Origin: Tritrichomonas musculus
Lineage: Eukaryota > Parabasalia > Tritrichomonadida > Tritrichomonadidae
NCBI GenBank assembly: GCA_039105265.1
Contig: JAPFFF010000007.1
Location: 3,906,001-3,970,000 of the forward strand
Reading direction: 5' to 3'
Length of the DNA: 64,000 nucleotides
The position numbers and the translations under genes are program-made. The notes under the pieces were generated by a model. The model was not told the DNA's origin. It made no database searches and was given only the letters and a program-made list of their open reading frames with translations. Numbering within the stretch: position 1 is the first letter of the stretch; each line of letters starts with the position of its first letter. This document shows positions 1 to 9,493 of the stretch, in pieces.

Positions 1-919
1 TTAATTGTTTGAGTTTCTTTTTGTTTTTAGGTTCAGTTGTTTCTTCAAATATGTTTGTTTCTCTTATTGCATCATGTAATTGTAATGCGATATTCCTAAC
101 TCTAACATCGGAGTCATCTTTAGGATTTATAGACCTATTATAGTAACCATAAAGGTTTTTAGCAGTAAACTCTTCATTTAATAAGCCAAACCTTTCTAGT
201 TGGTTAGCATCAATTGTAGAAGATTTATTGTAAGCATCTAATAATTGCTGACCTTCTTGATTAGATTCAGCTAACTTTCTCATTGTTTCAATATTGGTTT
301 GTCTTCTTTGTTTCTCAAATTGCATTAGGTTATTTATGTCATCTGGTATCTTGTTGTTTTTATGTGAATCTATGTTTTCAGTTAATGATACGACAAGTAA
401 TTGAATCTGTGTAGTATCTTTTTTATTAAATAACGGATACCTTTTTGAGTCATCAGCAATACAATAAAATAAGTGTAAAGCATTAATATGATTACTATCA
501 AGTGTAAATAAATTACTAAGTGATTCAATGTCTTTATTAATTCTGTTTCTAAAATAGTGGCCTTCCAAGTCGGGCTCCTCCTCTTCCTCAATTTGTGGAA
601 TAACAGGCTTTTCTTTATCTTTTAGTAAGCCAGATATATCAATAAAGTAATTCGCTTTTGAATCAAGTATTTTAGCTAATTCATTTTTTTGTCTTTTACT
701 TCCTTTAGGCTTTGCGTTATATTTATCAAGCATATCTTTTAGCTTTTCTTTCACGTCTTTGATATAGTTACGAGGATTCTTGAGATACTCAATAATATTG
801 TGTATTATTGTTTTTATTTGCTCTGATTTACTATTTTGGAACATGAATATGAGCATATCTTGATAATCTTTCTTTTTCACCTCATTCATTATTAATTGTT
901 CATCCACATCTGACGTCAT
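1..919 (-). CDS. Maverick protein of unknown function, truncated by window edge
   Basis: An open frame of 306 codons runs from an ATG at 919 leftwards off the window without a stop. The protein is charged and hydrophilic, rich in Lys, Glu, Asn and Asp, with helical stretches near the N-terminus and a Glu-rich run (IEEEEEPDLEG) around residue 120. No signal peptide or membrane segment is seen. I do not recognise the family. It is divergent from the long fibre-like gene starting at 925, with only five bases between the two ATG codons, so the two genes must share a promoter or start inside each other. It belongs to the Maverick by position. Confidence 0.7.
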   Translation of the reverse strand, partial: MTSDVDEQLIMNEVKKKDYQDMLIFMFQNSKSEQIKTIIHNIIEYLKNPRNYIKDVKEKLKDMLDKYNAKPKGSKRQKNELAKILDSKANYFIDISGLLKDKEKPVIPQIEEEEEPDLEGHYFRNRINKDIESLSNLFTLDSNHINALHLFYCIADDSKRYPLFNKKDTTQIQLLVVSLTENIDSHKNNKIPDDINNLMQFEKQRRQTNIETMRKLAESNQEGQQLLDAYNKSSTIDANQLERFGLLNEEFTAKNLYGYYNRSINPKDDSDVRVRNIALQLHDAIRETNIFEETTEPKNKKKLKQL

Positions 920-924
920 TTATT

Positions 925-3900
925 ATGTTCAAAATGTTTACGATAGAGCAAGCAGGTGGTATCAAAAGGGTAAATACAATAGATGAATTAATAATAGAAT
1001 ACATAAAACAATATGCCACTTCATGTGGGTGTAAGTGTAATAACGGAAATAATTTGGGGTCAAGCTTGAATACCGAGGAATTGAAAGAATTATTGAAACC
1101 TTACGCAAAGCTTACGAATCTTGATGAGTATGCAAAGCTTACGAGCTTAAGCGAGTACGCTAAAGCGCAGGACTTACAGTCTTATGCGAAAACAACTGAT
1201 TTATTCGATTATTTGAAAACAGAGGAATTCAATAAAGAATTATTAAAGTATGCTAGTAGTGAAGAAATTGACTTGCAAAGCAAGGCCCAAGCTTTAGCTT
1301 GTCAAAACGCTGTTAATACATTACGTGATTATGTTATCAACAATTTTGCATTATCAACTGACATACCTGAGGTACCTACAGATTTGGTTAATGAATCTGC
1401 TTTGACAACTGCTTTGGAACCATACGCGAAAACAGAAGACTTGCCAGAGATACCCACAGTTCTCAAAAATAGTGAGTTGCAATTGAACATAAGAGACCAA
1501 TTATCAGACGAAATGTTTCAGAAATTGATGGCTGATGATGTTAAACCATTATCAGCTCAAGCATCAATGTGTTTAACAAGTATGGCGGCTAATGAAGGTC
1601 TTCAAGCAGCTTTGGATTCTTGTGCCAGAGAATATGTTTCAAAAGAAGGCCTCCCAAAGATTATTGAGCAAGTGAAAAGCGAAATCCCAGAGATTATTGA
1701 GGGACAAACAACTATTCAATTCACAATCGCCAATAATACAATTCTTGATTTGGATTACGACCCATATCATATACTGATTGAGCAATATGGGTTGGATATT
1801 GTATCATCAGACAGTTACTATACGGCCCATTATGTTCACGCAGACTATTCGTACAATGACGATGATGATAATCTACCCTCTCAGATACTGCGTATGGAAG
1901 GAAGTGATTCTAGTCTTTGGTATCTGTATAACTCCCATGAATTAATCAATCCAGGAACTGGTGAAACACCTGAAATATTATCATGTTCAATAACCAAAAC
2001 TGTTGAACCAACAAGTAAAAACGCTTATTCGGCTAGATATGTGTCAAACACTTATGCATTAAAATCTGATATTCCAGAAATAATTGATAAAAAAATTACT
2101 TTCAATCAAGAATTAGAATTAACTTATGATGAAGGTAATAGTATTAATACTCTTTCGGTTCTTTATACTAATGCAAGTCAATATTTTGAAAAATGGAAAC
2201 AATATGGAATGTTATTTGATGGATATGATAAGACTGATGAAAGTATTAAATATCAAGGAATATTCACTATATCAAGTATTAATAATAATGATTATGTTTT
2301 AAATAATGGCGTTCAAAATATAGCATTAACATTAGAAATGAGTTCAAGTTGTGGAGTTGTTTATGATTTTGATAACCAACATAGAATCAATGTAATAAGT
2401 TGTTATATTGCAAATGAAGATTTTGATGAAACAAACAAAAACTGTGTTGTTAATCTTGCATTTCTCAAAGATAAATATGTATTGAAGAGTGATATTAAAG
2501 ATGTTGATTTGACACCGTATTATACCAGTGCACAAGCTGATGAGAAGTTTGTTGATGAAGATGAATTGGCTGATGAATTAGATAAGTATGCATTGAAAAC
2601 AGATATTCCAACAATTCCAACTGATTTGGTTAATGAATCTGCGTTGAGTACTGCGTTGTATGGCACTGAATTGAGTATTGAATATCCTGCAAACTTATAT
2701 GACGGTGCATATATTACACCTAAGCTGCCTGATGCTGAAGTTCATTTGATATTTGATGTTAATTGGGGAGATAATCAAGATGATGATATTATGCATATTG
2801 ATGTAATATTTAAACCAAATGGCTCTACTAACACTTTTGATTGCTTGGACAGATATGATAGCAATGGTAAACGCATTGATAGAATAATATGGCGTCATGA
2901 TGATGGACAAATTGTATATGTATCGTATATTGCAGCACATAGAAATAATAATCCTATAGCATATAATTTCATTAGAGCACAAATCGAATCGCCATTTATC
3001 AAAGACTCGAATGTTGTTGATGAAAGTCCAGAACGATTCACAATTCAATGTATACAGAATGATAGTGGTTGTGCAATCCCAGATGAATATATAAGAAGAG
3101 TATTGACAACTAAAAATATAATCGTAAAATTCAAACGAAATGCTGAAGAATCAACATATGAAGAAGCTGAATATACGTATTCTGGACGAAAGGGTGCAAA
3201 TCTCATATACAAATCAGTAAGTAGTGAGTCAATAGATATTCGTGTAGCTACACGTATTGTTTCATTGAGAGCCGCGGATGATACATTGTCTAATATTTAT
3301 GATGCATCTATCACATTAATCAGCAACCAACCTGTGAACGATAATATGATTTCATCTGTGAAATATGTGAATGATAATTTTGCATTGAAGTCGAATGTCA
3401 TAACAGAAGAACAACTAATAAAAAAATGTGCTATTGATTGCGGACCGATTACAGAGGGCGGTGAAATATCAATTCATTATCTAAAACTTGAAGGTAATGT
3501 GATTAAACTGGAATATATAGTAGGTGATTATGCGCTATGTTTGGAAATAAGGGTATTATTTCATGATACAGATGGAAATCCTCACAACATTGTTCTTGTA
3601 TTACATCAAAGAACTGTGTATTTCGATAATTTCAAATTCCCACTATATTATGAAGACACTGTTGATATATCATCAGGAAGACCCCTGACATATAATTTCC
3701 CAATAGGTGAATATTCTTGGACAGTTACTCAGGAATTATTAGATGCTAAACAAATATATTCAAGACAAATCATGTCCCGAGGTTATTTAGCAAAATATAG
3801 GAGTGTAATGTATGGTACATCCAACACAACCATCACCCACTACTCCCCAATCGAGTCATCTATAAATTCAATTAATGATTTCGTTATTGGAGCTCCAGTA

Positions 3901-4263
3901 TATATGACTGGTAAGGTTTATAAACATGATAGTGATACGTGGATACCTTCAACTGTGAGTGATACAACAGATTGTATTTGCAGTGTCAAAACTACTGGTT
4001 CATGGAAAGAATATGTTGGTATTTGTGTTAGAATTGACCAAAAAAATAATTGTATTACCTTCACTTCCCATGGTGATTATCTTGTAAAAGTTGATGATTC
4101 ATCTTGTTATGGTATTGGAGATGAAGTATTTATTGATAATGAAGACAATAAATTGAAGATTCTCAGTGGTGAAACTGCAATAACATCAAAGATTAAACGT
4201 ATGACTGTGGGGGTTATCACTGCAATAATAGATGATAAAACGCTTGCTGTATTCAAATACTGA
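925..4263 (+). CDS. Fibre- or spike-like Maverick protein (1112 aa)
   Basis: One open frame of 1112 codons from the ATG at 925. Residues 45-110 hold four or five YAKxxDLxxY-type units, and similar modules recur along the protein as YALKSDIPE, FALSTDIPEVPTDLV and YALKTDIPTIPTDLV. Such short repeats are typical of trimeric phage and virus fibre shafts. The modules alternate with beta-rich segments of 100-200 residues. The last 120 residues (from about 990) form a compact beta domain containing GICVRID and GDYLVKVDD. The inferred role is an attachment fibre or spike on the particle, placed outside the cell. A TCATTTA motif at 916 would give a leader of about 7 bases. A 12-residue segment (D116-Q127) is coded by a mobile double-hairpin insert. 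The gene looks whole. Confidence 0.65.
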   Translation: MFKMFTIEQAGGIKRVNTIDELIIEYIKQYATSCGCKCNNGNNLGSSLNTEELKELLKPYAKLTNLDEYAKLTSLSEYAKAQDLQSYAKTTDLFDYLKTEEFNKELLKYASSEEIDLQSKAQALACQNAVNTLRDYVINNFALSTDIPEVPTDLVNESALTTALEPYAKTEDLPEIPTVLKNSELQLNIRDQLSDEMFQKLMADDVKPLSAQASMCLTSMAANEGLQAALDSCAREYVSKEGLPKIIEQVKSEIPEIIEGQTTIQFTIANNTILDLDYDPYHILIEQYGLDIVSSDSYYTAHYVHADYSYNDDDDNLPSQILRMEGSDSSLWYLYNSHELINPGTGETPEILSCSITKTVEPTSKNAYSARYVSNTYALKSDIPEIIDKKITFNQELELTYDEGNSINTLSVLYTNASQYFEKWKQYGMLFDGYDKTDESIKYQGIFTISSINNNDYVLNNGVQNIALTLEMSSSCGVVYDFDNQHRINVISCYIANEDFDETNKNCVVNLAFLKDKYVLKSDIKDVDLTPYYTSAQADEKFVDEDELADELDKYALKTDIPTIPTDLVNESALSTALYGTELSIEYPANLYDGAYITPKLPDAEVHLIFDVNWGDNQDDDIMHIDVIFKPNGSTNTFDCLDRYDSNGKRIDRIIWRHDDGQIVYVSYIAAHRNNNPIAYNFIRAQIESPFIKDSNVVDESPERFTIQCIQNDSGCAIPDEYIRRVLTTKNIIVKFKRNAEESTYEEAEYTYSGRKGANLIYKSVSSESIDIRVATRIVSLRAADDTLSNIYDASITLISNQPVNDNMISSVKYVNDNFALKSNVITEEQLIKKCAIDCGPITEGGEISIHYLKLEGNVIKLEYIVGDYALCLEIRVLFHDTDGNPHNIVLVLHQRTVYFDNFKFPLYYEDTVDISSGRPLTYNFPIGEYSWTVTQELLDAKQIYSRQIMSRGYLAKYRSVMYGTSNTTITHYSPIESSINSINDFVIGAPVYMTGKVYKHDSDTWIPSTVSDTTDCICSVKTTGSWKEYVGICVRIDQKNNCITFTSHGDYLVKVDDSSCYGIGDEVFIDNEDNKLKILSGETAITSKIKRMTVGVITAIIDDKTLAVFKY
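1270..1305 (+). repeat. 36-bp double-hairpin insert, copy a, in frame in the fibre gene
   Basis: Two small hairpins lie back to back: GACTTGC-AAA-GCAAGGC (one mismatch) and CAAGCT-TT-AGCTTG (perfect). In the fibre gene it reads DLQSKAQALACQ with the frame kept. Thirty bases match copy b2 near 4.55 kb exactly in inverted orientation. Confidence 0.75.
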
Positions 4264-4715
4264 GCATAGTAATTATTTTACAAGACATGTATGCAGAAAG
4301 ATTAATATTCAATTTATCGCGAACAAGCTTTTGAAGGAATTCATTTCTTGTAGCAGATGGTTGATCCAAGATGAGTTGTTTATTTTCATTTGCAAATGCT
4401 AATACTTTATTACGTTGTTCATCATTGAGATTCTTTGATTTATTTAATGGGAATGAACGGTTTGTTCGTCTATGGATGACTTTCCTAGGTTCTGCTACAC
4501 AGTCACAAGCTTTAGCTTTGGTATTACTTTGTAATTCACAAAGCTTGGGCCTTGCTTTGCAAGTCAATTGTATGTTCTTCTAACGAATTCTCTTCACCAC
4601 TTTGTGGTTCACTATTAGACGAACTGTCTTTTTTTTGTTCAGTATGTACCCATAATTTTAATGTATACAAATCAGCTATTATATCATCGATTTTTCTTAT
4701 TATTTCGTTTGTCAT
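4253..4715 (-). pseudogene. Small Maverick ORF region interrupted by double-hairpin inserts
   Basis: Short overlapping minus-strand frames lie between the stops of the convergent fibre and polymerase genes. One begins at an ATG at 4715 and codes a short acidic peptide. Another, open to 4253, codes a basic segment with HRRTNRSFPLNKSK and a helical tail and has no good ATG of its own. The double-hairpin insert occurs twice here. The region looks broken; product unknown. Confidence 0.4.
4502..4565 (-). repeat. Double-hairpin insert, copies b1 (whole) and b2 (partial), abutting
   Basis: Bases 4502-4537 are a complete 36-bp unit reading ELQSNTKAKACD on the minus strand. Bases 4538-4565 are a second unit, cut short at its junction with the first. 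b1 resembles the copy in the polymerase gene (31 of 36 by eye) and b2 the copy in the fibre gene, so at least two subfamilies are present. Confidence 0.7.
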
Positions 4716-4740
4716 TTGTTAAGAATAAAAAAATAACTAT

Positions 4741-7700
4741 TTAGTTATAATTAATAAAATAATTATTCGCTGTTAAGCCACTAACAAAAGGTGCGCATGA
4801 TTGATTTGGTAAAACAATCATCTTTGTATGACATCCTGTGAGAGCATTCTTGTTTACCGTTATTTTACTCATTTTATTGTTTTGCATCTGAAGATTTATA
4901 TTCTTACCAAGCTTAATTGATTGATTATCAATAATAGATTTGTAGTCGGAAGACACAATATGATTCTTCTTTAAAGATACACCTTTTAGTTTGAGTGATT
5001 TGGTTTGCCCATTACTGTTAAATATAGTATAACATTTAGGTGCAAGAGCTATCATGTTTTCACCATATTTTTCAATGGCACATCCCAATATCTTTTTTTC
5101 GTCTTGAATAGTGTTGATTGATGGGTTAGGCATGAATTTATATACATTCTTGTCGTAGAACTCTTTGTTTTTAATAACGTAATCAAATAATTGTTCAGGA
5201 CCTTCATTTGGGTTCCCAGCAACTGCAAAATATGCTGAATCAGTATCACCCTCTATAAAATGTAGTCTATCCATATCAAAACAATTATTCATAAAATCGT
5301 AATAAAATGTGAGATACCAAAACTTTGCGTTATCAAGAGTCCACAATGATTCTTGAATGCATGTATTGCAATGATATGATTTGGGTGATTGTTGAATTAA
5401 AAATGTATTATCACTTAATTGTGCTCCACCCATATAAGTTTGAGAGATGATATATTGATAAGCTTTATTTGCATCACATATCTTGACTTTACTGAATTTC
5501 TCAGAGTTCATCCCATCATATCCATATGAACCGTTCATAGATATTTTATAAAATTTCTCATTACCCTTTGTTTTTCCTGAGATAATATCCTGACGTTTTT
5601 GCATAAAAGTGCTAACAAATTCATTAAATCCTGTATGAGCTTCATATTGTGAAACAGATTTAACATCATCAATAATCAATCCGTGGTCTAACAGAAACCA
5701 GAGATAATAATTTGAGAAAATCATGTATTCATCATGAGTATCAAGAAGCATTGTAAGCTTGCGTTCTTCCATATCTGTAGAAGTTAATTTATTTGTTTTC
5801 ATGTAATTGTACATATAAGTGCCAATTGTTGATTCATCATTTTTGATATTGATATTGCGAAACACAGGAGGTAAATTGATAAAATAGTTTATTTTAGAGG
5901 TGGGACATTTTAGTTTAACTTCAGCGTAGAACAAATATGATGGTTTATTTGAGAATCTTGATGAGTTTGTTATGATATCGAGGCATCTCTTTTTTGAAGC
6001 TTTATCTTTAACATCAATTCGTCTAATAAATGCTCCAGGCATATACATTATACCTCCATGATACTTATTAAATTCATGTTTACAAGATGAGAATGATGAT
6101 GGATACAAAGAATTAAAATCGATACCAACAACATGAGATTGAACATTAGAAGTATCATATGACAAAACTCCTTTATTGTCAATATAGCGAAATTTATTAA
6201 TATGAGTCTCATCTTTAATGTTTACTCGATGCATTACATTAGAGAGTCCTCCTGTGATAGCATTTCTTATTGAATAATATTCACGTTCATCGTTGATGAG
6301 TGTTGGTAAATGATGTAATTTACAATATTTTTTTAATTGGATTCTTAGAGCTGTTATTTTAGGGTCATCACGTTTACGAAGTTTATTACATTCAGCACAT
6401 GCTAATAAGCAGTTATCAATTTGGTGACCTTTATTATTGTCAATTCTATCTAATGTAGGCTTATTTTGATAAGTAAAATGTTCATGACATAAATGGCATC
6501 TCCCTTTATTTGGGTCGTCATACATTTTCATAAAAGCTTCAAAATCATTTTCTGATACACATTTTGTCAAATCTCGTTGTGGTTTTTTAGGGTTTAATCT
6601 ATTGTATTTCTCATCTTGGTTATAATAACTATCACATTTATATTGCCACCATTTCTTGCTTGGTTTGAATGTATTGTATTTATTTGTAATCCCAATGTTG
6701 TTCCTTGGATTAAAATCTTTATAAGCCAAAGCATATTTGATGCACGAAGCATTCTTTGATAATGAGAGATTTGAAAGTAAATCAACATTGTATTGAGCAT
6801 TGAGTGCTATTAAATTATCAATAGGTTTAATCATCATTTCAACATCATTATCATTGTATGCTAATAGGTAGTCCCATCGTGTTGCAAAACGTTTTGAATC
6901 TTCAAGATAAGCATCATATTCTTCTTTAGTAAGAGGATTCTTTTGATTGAGATAGCTATAAAAATCATCATATGAAAATGGTTCTGATTTTGATAATACT
7001 TCATTGTAGTTCTTGTCGTTGATTGCTTCGTAAGGAAACACACCTTTTATATCACAAGCTTTAGCTTGGGAATTGCTTTGCAATTCATTGATACCACCAC
7101 AAACGCTCACGTTTGAGTCAACGATTACGTTGCCAAAATCTTCGCCAAATTGCTTTAATGTACCTCCTGCAACAAATGATTGAGCATCTATGAATCTCAA
7201 TTTAGTTGGATGATTATCTGATGTGAGAATGAATTGTTTTAATGAAGATAGGGTGCCAATTATTGAATTTTGTTCGACTTTCCAGAAAGAATGATTAAAA
7301 TATTGTTTAAATAAATTGCTGTCAAAACGTGATGAGTTAAACCCTAATATAGTAATTACATTCATATTTTTGTTAATAGAGGTATCTGGTAAGAATGATT
7401 CATAATATGATATCTTATCTGCATAGACTTTCATTGATTGCTCGAACAACCATTTTATCCATTGTGGTATGAACTCTTGAGAGTCTCTTAATGAGAAATT
7501 CTTTGTTGTCAAGCCGTTTGATGATTTCACACAAGATGAAACTGACAACGGAATTAACCTTGAATTTATTGTTGTTGAGTCAGAGATTGATTTATTTATT
7601 GATTGCTCCATTGTTTCGAAATCATATGTTATATAATATATTTCTGGTTTCCATTGAAGATTGTATGCTAAACAGTATTCATAAACAGGGTTATTCAATA

Positions 7701-9381
7701 TATGAGGACAATAAGGTAAAGCTTCTTTAACTGGTATGAAGTTCTTTTTAAATACACCATCACAGTGTTTAACATGAGAATCAAACCTGTTAAAATTCTT
7801 TGAACCATAATGAATATATGAATTACATTTAGGGCAAATATGTATTTGGGTAAGCTTTTCAGGATTCTTAATGTACATTATATGGATGATTTGATTTTGA
7901 GTGAAAAGTAATGCAGAATATGTTGTAAATGTTTTATCGAAAAACCACTGCTCTGATAAATCATAATATTGCTCAGAATCTGTCTTGTGAAACTCATATA
8001 TGTTAACATTAATGTGATTCTTTTGTGCTAAATCTTTCATTTGCTCCATTGAAACACCTTCGAATTCATTAAGTATTTTCTTACCTTCATTTGGAATCTT
8101 TGTGTTGTATATAATATTATGTTCTTTAAGAAGTAGTTTCTTAGCGATTTTGGTTCGTTCTTTAGTTTTATATTTTTTGGTATTTGCTAGTTCTTCATTT
8201 AAACATACAGCTAAGAATCTGAAGAAACATAGTTTATCATCTTCATTGTCAGCAATAATGAAATCATTTTTGATGAATTCGATTGGCAAATCCTTTATGC
8301 GACCAGTTATCTTTCTCATTCTTGAAACTGTAAAAGCTATTGAACCAACTAATATAAGTTTTGTGCTTGATGATTCTGTCTCATATGAGTGAAGAACTGA
8401 TTCGATATATAATTTCACTATTTCAAGGTCTTCAAGTTTACTGATAATGATAGGTATCATTGATTGATAGTTTTTCCAAATAATGTCTTTAGCTTTATAT
8501 TCGTATTTCTCTTCTAATGATTCAAAATCATAAGTGTATGTTTCGAAGACTCCTGAAAGTTGAAAATGAACCTTAAATGGTTTCAGCTCTTTCTTGTATA
8601 CATTGTGAAGACACTCAAAGATATTATCTAATGATGCAATTTGATTGAAATAATATGTTGTTATCGGCTTGCCACTGTCTTTGCGTTGTATAGTATTTTC
8701 AGATGGATATTTATTATAGTGATTCCATTCATTTACAGCTCTATCGAAATCATGTGGCTCATTAATCATAAGGAAATCACTATGTTTTGATGTGAAATTG
8801 TGTGCGCATTTATCAAGATATTCATATATTTCTTCATTCTCTGGAAAGTATTGTTTTTGATGATTTTTGATTAATGGAGCATCTGGGATGATTAATCTCT
8901 CAGTCTTCTGTAAAACTGGATGTTTTTGTTCTTTGATTAATTGTATTGCATCATCAACTGCTTCATAAGCCCTATTAATAGCTTCTTTTATCTCGAATTC
9001 TCTCTCGATTTGTTGTTGTTTTGTGTTGAAATAGCGTTCATCTTCTTCATTAATATCTTCTTCAAAGTAATCATCACGTTTGAGTATATCTTGGTAGTGC
9101 TGTTCATGCGAATCATCCAATATTTGTTTAAGTTTATGCACATGTATAATGAAACTATCTATTTCTTCTGCATTTGGTAAATCATTTTTAATAAATCTGT
9201 GGGCATTACGATTATTAAGCCAATCACATAATACTTCTACGTTTTTCCTTCTATTCCAAGCTTCTGTTTTAGCAGTTGTTGTAATTGGTAGATTTGCATT
9301 GAAAATTGTGTTAATACTTTTGATTAATTCAACAATATCATCATTACTAATATTTTTAAGTGATCGGTAATCGTATCGCAT
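4741..9381 (-). CDS. Maverick protein-primed-type family B DNA polymerase with HNH-like insert
   Basis: A 1546-residue open frame from the ATG at 9381. It would replicate the element DNA. A Cys/His finger (CPKCNSYIHYG...HVKHC) lies at about 515-540. The proofreading exonuclease shows Exo I YDFETME (about 587), Exo II GFNSSRFDSNLF (about 684) and Exo III YNDNDVEMM (about 845). The polymerase shows motif A DFNSLYPS (about 1088), motif B KISMNGSYGYDG (about 1280) and motif C EGDTDSAYF (about 1377). Between exonuclease and motif A, residues 960-1005 form an HNH-like zinc domain: CHLCHEHF, then LDRIDNNKGH and ACAECNKLRKR. Residues E766-D777 are coded by the double-hairpin insert. The frame and all catalytic motifs look whole. 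The N-terminal 500 residues are unassigned and could include a terminal-protein region. It converges on the fibre gene and lies downstream of the ATPase on the same strand. Confidence 0.9.
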   Translation of the reverse strand: MRYDYRSLKNISNDDIVELIKSINTIFNANLPITTTAKTEAWNRRKNVEVLCDWLNNRNAHRFIKNDLPNAEEIDSFIIHVHKLKQILDDSHEQHYQDILKRDDYFEEDINEEDERYFNTKQQQIEREFEIKEAINRAYEAVDDAIQLIKEQKHPVLQKTERLIIPDAPLIKNHQKQYFPENEEIYEYLDKCAHNFTSKHSDFLMINEPHDFDRAVNEWNHYNKYPSENTIQRKDSGKPITTYYFNQIASLDNIFECLHNVYKKELKPFKVHFQLSGVFETYTYDFESLEEKYEYKAKDIIWKNYQSMIPIIISKLEDLEIVKLYIESVLHSYETESSSTKLILVGSIAFTVSRMRKITGRIKDLPIEFIKNDFIIADNEDDKLCFFRFLAVCLNEELANTKKYKTKERTKIAKKLLLKEHNIIYNTKIPNEGKKILNEFEGVSMEQMKDLAQKNHINVNIYEFHKTDSEQYYDLSEQWFFDKTFTTYSALLFTQNQIIHIMYIKNPEKLTQIHICPKCNSYIHYGSKNFNRFDSHVKHCDGVFKKNFIPVKEALPYCPHILNNPVYEYCLAYNLQWKPEIYYITYDFETMEQSINKSISDSTTINSRLIPLSVSSCVKSSNGLTTKNFSLRDSQEFIPQWIKWLFEQSMKVYADKISYYESFLPDTSINKNMNVITILGFNSSRFDSNLFKQYFNHSFWKVEQNSIIGTLSSLKQFILTSDNHPTKLRFIDAQSFVAGGTLKQFGEDFGNVIVDSNVSVCGGINELQSNSQAKACDIKGVFPYEAINDKNYNEVLSKSEPFSYDDFYSYLNQKNPLTKEEYDAYLEDSKRFATRWDYLLAYNDNDVEMMIKPIDNLIALNAQYNVDLLSNLSLSKNASCIKYALAYKDFNPRNNIGITNKYNTFKPSKKWWQYKCDSYYNQDEKYNRLNPKKPQRDLTKCVSENDFEAFMKMYDDPNKGRCHLCHEHFTYQNKPTLDRIDNNKGHQIDNCLLACAECNKLRKRDDPKITALRIQLKKYCKLHHLPTLINDEREYYSIRNAITGGLSNVMHRVNIKDETHINKFRYIDNKGVLSYDTSNVQSHVVGIDFNSLYPSSFSSCKHEFNKYHGGIMYMPGAFIRRIDVKDKASKKRCLDIITNSSRFSNKPSYLFYAEVKLKCPTSKINYFINLPPVFRNINIKNDESTIGTYMYNYMKTNKLTSTDMEERKLTMLLDTHDEYMIFSNYYLWFLLDHGLIIDDVKSVSQYEAHTGFNEFVSTFMQKRQDIISGKTKGNEKFYKISMNGSYGYDGMNSEKFSKVKICDANKAYQYIISQTYMGGAQLSDNTFLIQQSPKSYHCNTCIQESLWTLDNAKFWYLTFYYDFMNNCFDMDRLHFIEGDTDSAYFAVAGNPNEGPEQLFDYVIKNKEFYDKNVYKFMPNPSINTIQDEKKILGCAIEKYGENMIALAPKCYTIFNSNGQTKSLKLKGVSLKKNHIVSSDYKSIIDNQSIKLGKNINLQMQNNKMSKITVNKNALTGCHTKMIVLPNQSCAPFVSGLTANNYFINYN
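7051..7086 (-). repeat. 36-bp double-hairpin insert, copy c, in frame in the polymerase gene
   Basis: GAATTGC-AAA-GCAATTC and CAAGCT-AA-AGCTTG are both perfect hairpins. Translated with the polymerase it reads ELQSNSQAKACD, residues 766-777, between Exo II and Exo III. Orientation relative to the reading frame is the same as in copies a and b1. Confidence 0.75.
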
Positions 9382-9493
9382 TTGGGTGGAAATAAAAAAT
9401 TAATTTTTGATAATCGATGGATTTAAATTTTATGGCTGTCAATTGGAGGCTCAAATTATTCGACTCCAAAAAAGTGCTAGAAATCATTGAGTT
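9382..9493. other. Base-composition junction inside the Maverick
   Basis: To the left the element is A+T-rich; from about 9490 rightwards to 11912 it is visibly richer in G+C and its codons change accordingly. The spacer holds no ORF. It may be a recombination joint between two Maverick lineages. Confidence 0.45.
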
